A program made the position numbers and the translations under genes. The notes under the pieces were generated by a model. That model saw only the letters and a program-made list of their open reading frames with translations. It was not told where the DNA came from and did no database searches. A DNA stretch of 64,000 nt from UBA12077 sp963665525 (GTDB lineage Bacteria > Bacteroidota > Bacteroidia > Bacteroidales > UBA12077), in the NCBI GenBank assembly GCA_963665525.1, contig OY762280.1, positions 1,860,001 to 1,924,000 on the forward strand. The letters run 5' to 3'. Positions 7,814 to 18,066 of this stretch are shown in pieces. Numbering within the stretch: position 1 is the stretch's first letter; every line of letters begins with the position of its first letter.

Positions 7814-10800
7814 ATGAATTTTAAGAAAACATTCAGATTATCGATAGTTATTTTGTTTTTTATTTCCGGTCAAACTTTTGCTAATACTAGAGATACTATT
7901 TCGGTTAACATTCAAAACCAAAGTTTAAAGTATTTTCTAAATGTCATCGAGCAAAAAACCAACTATACATTCGTTTACAATAATTCGGAAATTAATACGA
8001 ACCAGCTTATTTCTTATAATTCTGATAAGCAAAAACTAAGCGCAATTTTAACTCATGTTTTTAACAAGATTGAAGTAGATTATCAGATTGTTGGAAAACA
8101 AATTATTCTTACAAAGAAAGAAAAGCCACTACCTCTTAACATGCCTGTTGAAATTACCGGAGTAGTTATGTCTAAACTTGACAGTATTACGATTCCAGGT
8201 GTTAATGTATTAGTAAAAGGAACATCTATTGGAACAACTACGGATATTCATGGTAATTTTAAACTTACTACGCCTGAAAATATTACTTTGGTTTTTTCAT
8301 TTTTGGGTTATGCTACTCAAGAAATAAAAATTAGCAATAAAACAAATCTCTTAGTCTTACTTGAAAAAGATAACAAAACCCTTGACGAGGTTGTTGTAGT
8401 TGGATATGGAAGTGAAAGTAAAAAAATTATTTCGAGCTCGCTTAGTAATATTAAAGCCGAAGTAATTACAGAATCAATTGGGTCAACCATTTCAGAATCA
8501 ATTAAAGGTAAACTTCCGGGTTTATATGTGAACCAAAATTCGGGGGCTCCTGGTGCTGCTCATACGGTTCGAATTCGCGGTATAAGTTCAATTACGGCAG
8601 GTGCCGATCCTTTATATATTGTCGATGGAGTACCTGTTGTTGCCTTAGATTTAAGCCAGATTTATTTTAACGGACAAGGTGTTAATACCATAACCGACAT
8701 TAATATTGCAGATATTGAATCGATTACTATCTTAAAGGATGCTTCTGCTACAGCGATTTACGGAGCAAGAGGATCAAATGGAGTAATTCTAATTTCCACA
8801 AAAAGAGGAAGTAAAAATAAATCGAGTATTTGTTTTAATGCCCGATACGGTGTTCAGCAAGTATCTAACAAATACGAAATGTTAAATGCTGAAGAATATA
8901 TGAGATATAAAAATAATGCTGCTATAAATGATGGTGGGGTTGCTATTTATTCTGAGCAAGATATCCAAAATAATACGGTTGATACAGACTGGCAATCTGA
9001 GTTATACCATATAACACCTATTGAAAGTTATGATTTATCGCTTAGCAATGGTTCTGAAAAAACATATTTCTATTTAATTGCTAATTATTTTAACCAGGAA
9101 GGCATTGTTAAAGGCACAGATTACAATAGAGTAAGTGCTAGACTAAATTTAGACCACCATTATTCAAAGAAATTACACATTGGAACAAGTATTGCAATTT
9201 CTAAATCAGTAAATAACCGAAAAGAAGGTGATCAAACATTAAATGGCCCGGTTCCAAATGCCATATCGTTACCTCCAATCTATCCTGTTTACAACGCCGA
9301 CGGTTCATACAACGAAGATGGACCATTAGCCAATCCAATATCCATAGCCAATGAGCATACCAATATTGCCTACTGTTGGAACAATCTTGGGAACTTATTT
9401 GCTAATTATAAAATACTGGAGAATTTAAGTCTTAAAGCAAATTTTGGAGTTAATTATTTTAATTTCAGGGAACATACCTACGATCCGCCAACAACAAGAC
9501 AAGGAGCCAAATACGAAGGCTTAGGTATTGAATCAACATCCGAAGCACTAAAAACGCTATTCAACTCTGTTTTAAACTATTCTGTTTCTTTTAAAAATAA
9601 TCATATAATAAATGCTTTGGTAGGATACGAAATAGATCAGGAACAGATCAGTTCTACTTTTATGCGTGGAGAATCTTTTGCTAGTGAATATTTAGAATAT
9701 TTGATAAGTTCTGTTGAAAAAGTAAGTGCCGATGCAACATATAAAGAATCCTTGATAAACTCATATTTTGGAAGAGTAAAATATCGTTTTGACAGCAAGT
9801 ACATTCTAACACTGAACGCAAGATATGATGGTTCATCTCGATTTAGTCAGAAAAACAAATACGGTTTTTTTCCTTCTGGGGATATTGCATGGCGAATCTC
9901 AGACGAAAATTTCTTTACCATAGATTTTATTTCTGATTTAAAACTTAGAGCCAGTTACGGAATTACTGGTAATGATAAAATCCCTGATTTCTTATATATA
10001 TCAAGATTTGCAACATCAGAATATGCCGAATTATCGGCCATTTATCCTGCCAATATCTCTAGTCCTGACTTAAAATGGGAAACTACCAAGCAATTAAATA
10101 CGGGAATAGATCTTTCTTTCATAAAGGAACGAATTATTATTACTGCTGACTATTATGAAAAGAAAACCGAAGATTTATTATTGGAAAAACCCGTACCTCC
10201 ATCTTCAGGTTTCGAAGGTAAAATAACCAATATCGGCAAAATTGAGAATAAGGGTTTTGAGCTTTATTTACAAACGATAAACATTAAATCTAAGCTTTAC
10301 TGGGAAAGTCAGTTCAATATATCTTTCAACCGGAATAAAGTTACACAGCTATATAATAACCAACCTATTGATAATATTGGAAGAGGTTCACAGAGAATTG
10401 AAGTTGGCCAACCCATTGGGATTTTTTATGGTTATAAATCGTTGGGAGTAGATCCATCGACCGGTGATATTGTTTTCGAAGATATAAACAAAGATGGTGT
10501 TTTGGATGTAAATGATAAAACCAAAATTGGTAGTCCGCATGCTAAATTCCAGGGAGGTTTTATTAATCGATTAAGATATCAAAACTTTAACCTGGATATT
10601 TTCCTACAATTCTCTTATGGTAACGATGTGTTTAATGGAACCCTACGTTATATTGAAGCCATGAAAGATACCGACAATCAAACTACAGCTATATTAGATC
10701 GTTGGCAAGAGCCTGGTGATATTACTGAAATACCGCGTGCAACCAATTCTGATCCTAATGAAAACAACAGAGTTTCATCACGATATATAGAAGATGGTTC

Positions 10801-11041
10801 GTTCCTGAAACTTAAATCAATAAAATTTACATATAATCTACCAGATAAATATTCTCAGAAGTTAAATATTTCGAATTTGAGCATGTTTATCTTGGCTCAA
10901 AATATATATACTTGTACTAATAACAGGGGTTTAGATCCTGAAGTAAATTATGCTGGAGCCGATGTTATTCGGTCGGGAGTAGAATTTTTTACATATCCGC
11001 CAGCAAAAATATATTCAGTTGGTTTAAGTTTAAAATTTTAG
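7814..11041 (+). CDS. SusC-like TonB-dependent transporter with STN signalling domain
   Basis: A 1075-residue outer-membrane protein. Order of domains: signal peptide (1-23), STN/secretin-TonB domain (~25-105, VNIQNQSLKYFLNVIEQKT), carboxypeptidase-D regulatory-like beta-sandwich (~112-190, GVNVLVKGTSIGTTTDIHGNF), TonB plug (~195-315, ILKDASATAIYGARGSNGVI) and a 22-strand-type barrel to the C-terminus. The STN domain is the part that talks to FecR, and the ecf-fecR pair lies immediately upstream. Only 8 bp separate it from the SusD gene. The substrate is inferred from the flanking cyanophycinase and isoaspartyl peptidase genes to be an Asp-rich isopeptide, not a glycan; there is no glycosidase gene in the locus. 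Confidence 0.92.
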   Translation: MNFKKTFRLSIVILFFISGQTFANTRDTISVNIQNQSLKYFLNVIEQKTNYTFVYNNSEINTNQLISYNSDKQKLSAILTHVFNKIEVDYQIVGKQIILTKKEKPLPLNMPVEITGVVMSKLDSITIPGVNVLVKGTSIGTTTDIHGNFKLTTPENITLVFSFLGYATQEIKISNKTNLLVLLEKDNKTLDEVVVVGYGSESKKIISSSLSNIKAEVITESIGSTISESIKGKLPGLYVNQNSGAPGAAHTVRIRGISSITAGADPLYIVDGVPVVALDLSQIYFNGQGVNTITDINIADIESITILKDASATAIYGARGSNGVILISTKRGSKNKSSICFNARYGVQQVSNKYEMLNAEEYMRYKNNAAINDGGVAIYSEQDIQNNTVDTDWQSELYHITPIESYDLSLSNGSEKTYFYLIANYFNQEGIVKGTDYNRVSARLNLDHHYSKKLHIGTSIAISKSVNNRKEGDQTLNGPVPNAISLPPIYPVYNADGSYNEDGPLANPISIANEHTNIAYCWNNLGNLFANYKILENLSLKANFGVNYFNFREHTYDPPTTRQGAKYEGLGIESTSEALKTLFNSVLNYSVSFKNNHIINALVGYEIDQEQISSTFMRGESFASEYLEYLISSVEKVSADATYKESLINSYFGRVKYRFDSKYILTLNARYDGSSRFSQKNKYGFFPSGDIAWRISDENFFTIDFISDLKLRASYGITGNDKIPDFLYISRFATSEYAELSAIYPANISSPDLKWETTKQLNTGIDLSFIKERIIITADYYEKKTEDLLLEKPVPPSSGFEGKITNIGKIENKGFELYLQTINIKSKLYWESQFNISFNRNKVTQLYNNQPIDNIGRGSQRIEVGQPIGIFYGYKSLGVDPSTGDIVFEDINKDGVLDVNDKTKIGSPHAKFQGGFINRLRYQNFNLDIFLQFSYGNDVFNGTLRYIEAMKDTDNQTTAILDRWQEPGDITEIPRATNSDPNENNRVSSRYIEDGSFLKLKSIKFTYNLPDKYSQKLNISNLSMFILAQNIYTCTNNRGLDPEVNYAGADVIRSGVEFFTYPPAKIYSVGLSLKF

Positions 11042-11049
11042 TTTTAAAT

Positions 11050-12339
11050 ATGAAACACAAAATAATATATTGCCTCTTTTTCTGTATTTCGCTGTTATCT
11101 TGTGAAGATATTTTAGATTTAAATCCTACAGACTCTATAAGCAGCGAAAATGCTATTCAAGATGAAGAAGGTTTGCAAAAGGCCATTCTGGGATGTTACG
11201 ATGCATTGCAAGCTGATGAATATTATGGCAGAATGTTATTGGTTGTTAACGAAATAGGATCTGACAACGCCTATAACGGAGGAACAATATTAGAATACGA
11301 ACAATTCAATAAAAACCAGGTACAAGCAGATAATAACTACCTTACTCAATTGTGGGCTGCTCCTTATACTGCTATTAACCGTTGTAATACGGCTATTTAT
11401 TATGCAAATAAAATAATCTTTAATAATGAAACTAAAAGAAATGAATATATAGCTGAGTTATACTTTTTAAGAGCATTAAATTACTACAACTTAACTCGCT
11501 TATTTAAAAATGTACCTCTCAAATTAGAACCTACATTTAGTGATGAGAATGTAAATGTTCCTGTTTCAACACAATCCGAAATTTATGATCAAATATTAAG
11601 CGATCTTGAATTTGCAGATAACAAGTTAAACAATACTAATCCTTATTTTGCAAGCGATTTAGCTATAAAAGCATTACTTGCTAAAGTTTATCTTGAGTTA
11701 AAGTTATATAAAACAGCTATTGCTTATGCTGATCAGATACTGGCCAGCGATAAACAACTTCTTGATAGTTATGAAAAGCTTTTCATTGAGGAAGGAAATG
11801 CAGAATCAATATTTGAACTTTCATATACCGAACTTTTAACGGATAAAAATCGAATATCGGAATATTGTTACCCCACTAATTTAAGTGGAAGATATGAAAT
11901 TGCTCCAGATGAGAGTTTACTTAATTCATTTGAAGAAAGCGATTCTGTAAGAAAAGTGTATCCTGGAGATATTCCCTATTGCACTAAATATGAAGGAATA
12001 ACATCAGGCGATGATAATATTTATGTATTTCGTTTAGCCGAACTTTATTTGCTGAGAGCCGAAGCTAAAGCACTGGATAAAGGTAATTTATATCAAATTA
12101 GAGATGATATTAATAAAGTTAGAAACCGTGCTGGACTGGATGATATTAATGCTGGCACATATGAAGAGTTACTCCTAATTATAGAGCAAGAGCGCAGGGC
12201 TGAGTTTGCTTTCGAAGGTCATCGACGATTCGATTTAATACGTACTGATAGAGCTAAAGAAGTATTAGAAATAACAGAAGATCAATATTATTACCCTATT
12301 CCTTTATCAGAAGTGAATTCGAACACCGAAATAAACTAA
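11050..12339 (+). CDS. SusD/RagB-like surface lipoprotein
   Basis: A 429-residue lipoprotein with a signal peptide ending in SLLSCEDIL. It has the SusD N-terminal pattern (LDLNPTDSISSENAIQDEEGLQKAILGCYDAL) and the C-terminal EQERRAEFAFEGHRRFDLIR motif typical of RagB/SusD. It forms the lid of the SusC barrel encoded 8 bp upstream and captures substrate at the cell surface. It is somewhat short for the family (usually about 500 residues). Confidence 0.92.
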   Translation: MKHKIIYCLFFCISLLSCEDILDLNPTDSISSENAIQDEEGLQKAILGCYDALQADEYYGRMLLVVNEIGSDNAYNGGTILEYEQFNKNQVQADNNYLTQLWAAPYTAINRCNTAIYYANKIIFNNETKRNEYIAELYFLRALNYYNLTRLFKNVPLKLEPTFSDENVNVPVSTQSEIYDQILSDLEFADNKLNNTNPYFASDLAIKALLAKVYLELKLYKTAIAYADQILASDKQLLDSYEKLFIEEGNAESIFELSYTELLTDKNRISEYCYPTNLSGRYEIAPDESLLNSFEESDSVRKVYPGDIPYCTKYEGITSGDDNIYVFRLAELYLLRAEAKALDKGNLYQIRDDINKVRNRAGLDDINAGTYEELLLIIEQERRAEFAFEGHRRFDLIRTDRAKEVLEITEDQYYYPIPLSEVNSNTEIN

Positions 12340-12345
12340 GTTAAA

Positions 12346-13485
12346 ATGAAGTATCGAATACTACTTATTCTTATAATACTTTTTGCACTTTCGTGCGATG
12401 ATTCAAATAATACTCCAACACCCAGCACCCAGGCTTTATTTATGGTTGAAATAAACAATAATGCCATTGCCCCTGCACAAGTTACATTTATTAACGAATC
12501 GGTAAATGCTTTGAGTTATTTATGGAAATTTGGCAATGGAGATTCTTTACAAACAACATCAGAAGAGAATATTACGCATATCTATAACGAAGCAGGTATT
12601 TACAATGTATCACTAAGAGTTGAGTCTCCTAATCCTGATTTATACTACAATTCTTTAACTTTCCAAAAAACGATTACAATCAACAACTTACCTGTAAAGC
12701 GATTGTACTTTAGTGATCGTGTAGAAGGAAAAATAAAATACGTAGCTTTAGACCATAATCCCACACCAATCATTGAGGAATTTGAAAGTGCTACTTTGAA
12801 TAAACCATATGGAATGGCTATGGATACCAGCAATGGAAAGTTATATGTTACCGATTATGCCGAACAAGTTCTTAATCGTTTTAATTGGGATGGCTCGGGG
12901 CAAGAAATTCTAATGAATACCAGTACCGAAAATTTCAGTTCTCCTATTGGGATAATTATAATTGATCATAAGATTTATTGGGGACAACCCAATGGCATTT
13001 TTAGAGCCGACTTAGATGGATCAAACTTACAAGAATTTATATCTATCCCTGGTGAATTCCCTCAAGATCTAGCTTACGATTATATCCATAATGTATTGTA
13101 TTTTACTAATGACCTCGATCCTGAGAGTGGAGGTATTTGGAAAGTAAATTTTGATGGCACAGAATTAACAGAGATTATACCTGATGTTTGGGGCGCAGCT
13201 ATTGAAATTGATCCTGAAAATAACAGATTATACTATTATTCAGGAAATGAAGGTATGTATTTATGTAGTTTAAATGGAGATAATAAAGTACTTTTCGATG
13301 CTTCCAATGCTAGTAAATGGACCTGGGGAATGGCTATAGATAAAGAAACAGGTAAAATTTACTACCCTAATCGAGTTGAATTAACCATCATGCGAGCAAA
13401 TTTAGATGGAAGTAATGTTGAGACTTTTATTCCGGCTTCTGCCGAAATTAATCCTAATGCCATCGCTATTGATACTTATAGATAA
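12346..13485 (+). CDS. Surface lipoprotein: PKD domain plus YWTD/NHL-like beta-propeller
   Basis: A 379-residue protein with a lipoprotein signal peptide (ILFALSCDDSNN). Residues ~28-112 look like a PKD domain (FINESVNALSYLWKFGNGDS, HIYNEAGIYNVSLRVES). Residues ~118-379 hold repeated strands of the LDL-receptor YWTD/NHL type (KPYGMAMDTSNGKLYVTDYA, AYDYIHNVLYFTNDL, GMAIDKETGKIYYPNR), consistent with a six-bladed propeller. It starts 6 bp after the SusD stop, so it is the third gene of the operon, where SusE/SusF-type accessory binding proteins usually sit. Likely a surface substrate-binding protein; no catalytic motif was seen. A terminator follows. Confidence 0.75.
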   Translation: MKYRILLILIILFALSCDDSNNTPTPSTQALFMVEINNNAIAPAQVTFINESVNALSYLWKFGNGDSLQTTSEENITHIYNEAGIYNVSLRVESPNPDLYYNSLTFQKTITINNLPVKRLYFSDRVEGKIKYVALDHNPTPIIEEFESATLNKPYGMAMDTSNGKLYVTDYAEQVLNRFNWDGSGQEILMNTSTENFSSPIGIIIIDHKIYWGQPNGIFRADLDGSNLQEFISIPGEFPQDLAYDYIHNVLYFTNDLDPESGGIWKVNFDGTELTEIIPDVWGAAIEIDPENNRLYYYSGNEGMYLCSLNGDNKVLFDASNASKWTWGMAIDKETGKIYYPNRVELTIMRANLDGSNVETFIPASAEINPNAIAIDTYR

Positions 13486-13490
13486 AGATA

Positions 13491-13520
13491 AAAGAGCTGC
13501 CACATGGACAGCTCTTTATT
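13491..13520. terminator. Bidirectional terminator between convergent operons
   Basis: Arms AAAGAGCTG and CAGCTCTTT (9 bp, perfect, 9-nt loop) lie between the stop of the plus-strand propeller gene and the stop of the minus-strand SusD-like gene, with T/A runs on both sides. Confidence 0.8.
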
Positions 13521-13528
13521 CATATTTA

Positions 13529-14917
13529 CTATTCTTGATCCCACCAAAATCTATCTTGCAAGGTTGGTAAAGGTGTTGGAATATTTGGATTATATAACCT
13601 TTCTGTTTGACAATAAGGTAACCTTCTTGGAATTGCTCCTCCCGGATTTTGATTATGATCTCCACCATCGTTTGGAGTTAAAACAGGATAACCCGTACGA
13701 CGATAATCCGTCCACGACTCAATGCTACCATACATGGCTACATATTTCTGAATCATAATGGTTTCTAAATCACTTTCATAATCTCCGGTTAAATTAATAT
13801 TATTTACCACATATTGTTCAATGATAGTATCATGAATTGTACCATCCGACATTTTTTTCATATTAGCATATACAGCCTCTTCCAAAGCACTCTGAATTTC
13901 AGGATCAGAAGCATTAACTCTTAATCTGGCTTCTGCCTCAATAAACTTTTGTTCATAATAAGTAATCATATGAACCGGCGATTCAGGCGAAGTATAATAT
14001 CTATTTTCAAGATTAGACACACCAAATTTCTTAATATAGAATAAAGTATCTCTTGGATCATCTAAAATAAACATGAGTGTAGTAAAATAGTTATTTGGTA
14101 AAATATACCCCAGTCGTACATAAGAATAAAATGGATTTTGTTCTGCCGCTGAATATCCAAATTGGTAAGTCATATCATCATCACTGGCAGTAAAAGCATT
14201 ATCTAAAGAATTTAGAGTTTCTTGGATAGGATTAAAACTTAAATCTGTTGCTCTTTTTGACAGATGCATATAATACCTAGCTTTTAGTGCATATGCTGCA
14301 CTTTTCCATTTTTCAATATTACCTCCATAAATTAAATCATCAGAACCAGGTTCCAAACCTAAGTTTTCCGATTCAAAATGGGCAATTGCTTCATCTAATA
14401 GCAACTGTATGTTCTCATAAATTGATTGCTGAGAATCATATGTTGGGCTTAAATTATCAGATCCATTCAAAGCATCTGAATATGGAACATCTCCCCAAAG
14501 CGAAGTAATATTACCTAAACAAACAGCCATTAAAGTCTTCCCTATCCCTTCATAGTAAGGTAAATTACCTTCTTCCTTAGCAATATCGATCATCTTTTTA
14601 AGATTAATCATTGGTCCATTATAGTAATCCTGAAAATTCCATTCAGTATATAAAGCCTCATCAACACGATAGGTTTGTACAGGTAGAGGATGATTTTCAA
14701 CACCCTCGTAATATTGCATAAATATTCCCGCCATTATTTGTGTTGTTCCAACCGTTAATCCTGCAAGCTGTTCCTGGTTAAAAGGTAATAAAACATTCGT
14801 TGGTACTTCGGTTACATCATTAGGATTGATATTTGCTTCTTCCAGTTCACATGATGCAAACAGAATAATTGATCCTAAAAACACAATTATCAAATTATAT
14901 ATCTTTTTTATTTTCAT
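13529..14917 (-). CDS. SusD-like surface lipoprotein (SusD-like_2 type)
   Basis: A 462-residue lipoprotein with signal peptide ending IILFASCELEE. The N-terminal segment (NINPNDVTEVPTNVLLPF) and internal helices with KWKSAAYALKARYYMHLSK match the SusD/RagB-like family of the second type (SusD-like_2) rather than the canonical RagB form of the neighbouring locus. It lies 17 bp behind the second SusC gene on the same strand. Together they form a second outer-membrane capture pair, without an ECF/FecR partner of its own. Confidence 0.88.
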   Translation of the reverse strand: MKIKKIYNLIIVFLGSIILFASCELEEANINPNDVTEVPTNVLLPFNQEQLAGLTVGTTQIMAGIFMQYYEGVENHPLPVQTYRVDEALYTEWNFQDYYNGPMINLKKMIDIAKEEGNLPYYEGIGKTLMAVCLGNITSLWGDVPYSDALNGSDNLSPTYDSQQSIYENIQLLLDEAIAHFESENLGLEPGSDDLIYGGNIEKWKSAAYALKARYYMHLSKRATDLSFNPIQETLNSLDNAFTASDDDMTYQFGYSAAEQNPFYSYVRLGYILPNNYFTTLMFILDDPRDTLFYIKKFGVSNLENRYYTSPESPVHMITYYEQKFIEAEARLRVNASDPEIQSALEEAVYANMKKMSDGTIHDTIIEQYVVNNINLTGDYESDLETIMIQKYVAMYGSIESWTDYRRTGYPVLTPNDGGDHNQNPGGAIPRRLPYCQTERLYNPNIPTPLPTLQDRFWWDQE

Positions 14918-14934
14918 CTCTTTACAAGTTTTTA

Positions 14935-17900
14935 TTAAAAATTAATTTGTAAATTCAATTCATAACTTCTGGTATTAGGCATATTAAAATAATCGCGGCC
15001 TAGACTATTCGAAGCTCCTGATAAGTTTGTTTCCGGATCAATCCCAGAATAATCAGTAAACAATAACAAGTTTCTTCCACTTAAGCCTACACTTAATGAA
15101 GAAACTGGCAGTTTTTCTATCCATTTAGCAGGTAAACTATAATTTATTGCTACCTCGCGTAATCTAATATAAGAACCATCTTCAATATAAGCTTCAGATA
15201 AACCGGCTAGTCCTCCTTGTCGGCTATAATATGATCGATCTCTTTTTACAACAACCGTATTAGGCTGGCCGGTACTAACATTCACTCCATCAAAAACAAA
15301 ATCTTCATCCCGATTTTCTGTATCTTTATGTGTACCTAAGGAAGTCATTACTCCACGCGTACCATTAAATACATCTCCTCCTTGTTTAATATCTACCAAT
15401 GCTGTTAGAGATAATCCTTTATACGTAAAAGTATTTCTTATTCCCAGGGTAAAATCTGGATTTGGATCTCCAACTATTCCAGCTTCTGTATCAATTAATG
15501 GATAACCGTCGTCGCCAACCAATACATCTCCATTATCATTTCTTAAAAAACGTCCTCCGTAAATAACTCCAAATGGTTCTCCCTCAATACCTACTGAACG
15601 TGTACTACTTAATCCTGTAGTGGCAAATTCTATTAATGTAACTCCTTCCGGTAATTCTTCAATAATGTTACTATTCTTGGCAAAATTTGCACTGATATCC
15701 CAGGTAAAGTTTGACTTTTCTATTGGAGTTAAATACAATTGAAGTTCAATCCCCTTATTACTAACCACACCTGAATTTAATGTAAGGTTAGAATAACCGG
15801 TTGAATAAGCTACAGGAACACTCATTATTTGCCCATCACTTTCCGAGTTATAATAAGCAAAGTCAATTCCCACTCTGTTTTTAAAGAATCTTAAATCAAC
15901 GCCTATTTCGTATGAAGTAGTTTTTTCCGGTTCAATATTTTCGTTTCCAATGGTACGTTCTGTTGCATAAGTCACTTGTCCTTGTATTCCACCATCAATT
16001 GCAGTATAATAATCTTCGAGGACATATAATGATGCATCATTACCTACCTGTGCCCAAGATGCTCTAATTTTACCATAATCTAAGAATGAAATCTTTTGAT
16101 CCAACTTAAATGCTTCGGTAAAAATAAATCCTACATTAACGGATGGATAGAAAAATGAGTTTTTATTTGGTGGTAATGTTGAAGACCAGTCGTTTCTTCC
16201 AGTTGTATTCAGGTATAAATAGTTTTTATAAGCTAGCTTAATATCGTAAAAAACACCAACAATTTTATACTTTGTTTCATAATCGTCGCCAGAAGTTTGT
16301 TCTGTATTTGAAATATCGTAATAATCAGGTAAAATAAACAATTCGCCACGTTGAGACAAGCTATGCGAATTTGACGTATAATAGTTATGACCTATACTAG
16401 CAGTAAGTTTTAATTTCTCACTTAGATTTTTTTCTGCTGACAATAGAAAATCAGAATTGATACTCCTAAATTCATAGGTACTAATTGTTATATAACCATT
16501 ATCGGTATCGCTTGAATTATTATCCAGATAAGTTTTTCTTCTATCAGTATAATTATCTAATCCTACCCTATATATTGCATTTAACCAAGGTGCGAATTCG
16601 TAACTTACTTGTGTATTTCCAATAATTCTGTTTACGGTCGAGTATGCCTTATTTTTATTTACCGACCAGTATGGATTATCGTAGTTACTATAATAATTTC
16701 GTTGTGTACCATCAGGCAACATATAAGCGCTTTCATCATTGGCCGGATCATCTGAATTATTGCTAATATCAAATGTAGGGGTTACACGCATTAAACCAAC
16801 CATAACAGCAGATAAATTACTTCCTTTTTGAAGAAATGTTCCATCGGAATTTGAGTAGGTTGCAGAACCTGAAATCTTCAACTTATCAGTTAAACTCATA
16901 TCTCCGGTTAATTTTACAGATGTTCTTGCAAATTCACTATTAGGAACAATTCCTGACTGATCTAAATGCCCCACCGAAACATAGTAATTACCATCTTCGT
17001 TTCCTCCGCTCATGCTCAAGTATGTATCACTCTTTATTGCTGTTTGGAAAAAATCATCAATATTATCATAAGCATTAACTGCTTGATTGGTAGCTGTTGG
17101 ATCGCTCATTCCTACAATTCTTCCATTTTGATCTAAAAGATAATCAGTGGCTCCATCATAACGCAAGGTATCGATGAGTGGTCCCCAACTTGTATTTACA
17201 CTGCTAGAGTATTCAACAGCATCTGTTGTAGCATTGTAAAATCCCTGTGCATATTTGTATTGCTTTTCAGGTAATTTATTAACTTGGTCAAATCCAATAC
17301 TGGTTTTAAAACTTATATTTTTATGTTTCCCTTTGTTTCCTTTTCCAGATTTTGTAGTAATAATAATTGCACCGTTTGCAGCTCTAATCCCATATAAGGC
17401 TGTTGCAGAGGCTCCTTTTAAAACAGATACCGATTCAATATCATTGGAATTTAGATCGATAGCACGATTTGAATGATCTACATAATAAGAACCTGAATAT
17501 TCATTACTAATAGGTACTCCGTCAACAATAAATAATGGTGAGTTATTACTTGAAAGAGAAGTTCTTCCACGAATTACAATATTTGCAGAGGCTCCGGGTG
17601 TTCCTGCAGAACTAGTTACTTCGATTCCTGCCACCTTTGAACTTAAAGCATTTACCACATTTGCCTGACTTGTTGAAGTAATATCATCGCCTTTTACCTC
17701 TTGAACAGCATAACCTAACGATTTTTTTTCTGCTTTAATACCTACAGCCGTAACAACAACTTCTTCCAAAGATTTCGTGTCAGCTTTCAGAACAATATCA
17801 ATGATAGTTTGCGAGCCAACGGTCATTTCTTTTTTAAGATATCCAACATAACTATATTCCAATATATCTTCTTGTGAGGTAACATATATTGAATAATTTC

Positions 17901-18066
17901 CGTCAATATCTGTTGTAGTCCCGATAGTACTTCCTCTAACTACAATGGTTGCTCCTGGGAGCGGCTCTTTTGTTTCAGCATCTTTTACAGTACCTGTAAC
18001 ATTTATCTGTGCATACACTGATGCCGAAAAGATAATTAACATTAAGAGTAAATAGATTTTTCGCAT
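14935..18066 (-). CDS. SusC-like TonB-dependent transporter (no STN domain)
   Basis: A 1043-residue outer-membrane protein. It has a signal peptide (1-19), then directly a carboxypeptidase-D regulatory-like domain (~22-95, GATIVVRGSTIGTTTDIDGNYS), then the TonB plug (~105-235, VLKGASATALYGIRAANGAI), then the barrel ending in LNLQINF. The STN domain found in the other SusC of this locus is absent, so this copy probably does not signal to FecR. First gene of a two-gene susC/susD operon on the minus strand, divergent from a T9SS-secreted binding protein. Confidence 0.92.
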   Translation of the reverse strand: MRKIYLLLMLIIFSASVYAQINVTGTVKDAETKEPLPGATIVVRGSTIGTTTDIDGNYSIYVTSQEDILEYSYVGYLKKEMTVGSQTIIDIVLKADTKSLEEVVVTAVGIKAEKKSLGYAVQEVKGDDITSTSQANVVNALSSKVAGIEVTSSAGTPGASANIVIRGRTSLSSNNSPLFIVDGVPISNEYSGSYYVDHSNRAIDLNSNDIESVSVLKGASATALYGIRAANGAIIITTKSGKGNKGKHKNISFKTSIGFDQVNKLPEKQYKYAQGFYNATTDAVEYSSSVNTSWGPLIDTLRYDGATDYLLDQNGRIVGMSDPTATNQAVNAYDNIDDFFQTAIKSDTYLSMSGGNEDGNYYVSVGHLDQSGIVPNSEFARTSVKLTGDMSLTDKLKISGSATYSNSDGTFLQKGSNLSAVMVGLMRVTPTFDISNNSDDPANDESAYMLPDGTQRNYYSNYDNPYWSVNKNKAYSTVNRIIGNTQVSYEFAPWLNAIYRVGLDNYTDRRKTYLDNNSSDTDNGYITISTYEFRSINSDFLLSAEKNLSEKLKLTASIGHNYYTSNSHSLSQRGELFILPDYYDISNTEQTSGDDYETKYKIVGVFYDIKLAYKNYLYLNTTGRNDWSSTLPPNKNSFFYPSVNVGFIFTEAFKLDQKISFLDYGKIRASWAQVGNDASLYVLEDYYTAIDGGIQGQVTYATERTIGNENIEPEKTTSYEIGVDLRFFKNRVGIDFAYYNSESDGQIMSVPVAYSTGYSNLTLNSGVVSNKGIELQLYLTPIEKSNFTWDISANFAKNSNIIEELPEGVTLIEFATTGLSSTRSVGIEGEPFGVIYGGRFLRNDNGDVLVGDDGYPLIDTEAGIVGDPNPDFTLGIRNTFTYKGLSLTALVDIKQGGDVFNGTRGVMTSLGTHKDTENRDEDFVFDGVNVSTGQPNTVVVKRDRSYYSRQGGLAGLSEAYIEDGSYIRLREVAINYSLPAKWIEKLPVSSLSVGLSGRNLLLFTDYSGIDPETNLSGASNSLGRDYFNMPNTRSYELNLQINF

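Noticed and set aside
13504..13758. Plus-strand ORF of 84 codons opposite the second SusD gene
   Set aside because: It is antisense to a well-supported SusD-like gene, starts inside a terminator hairpin and has no recognisable product.
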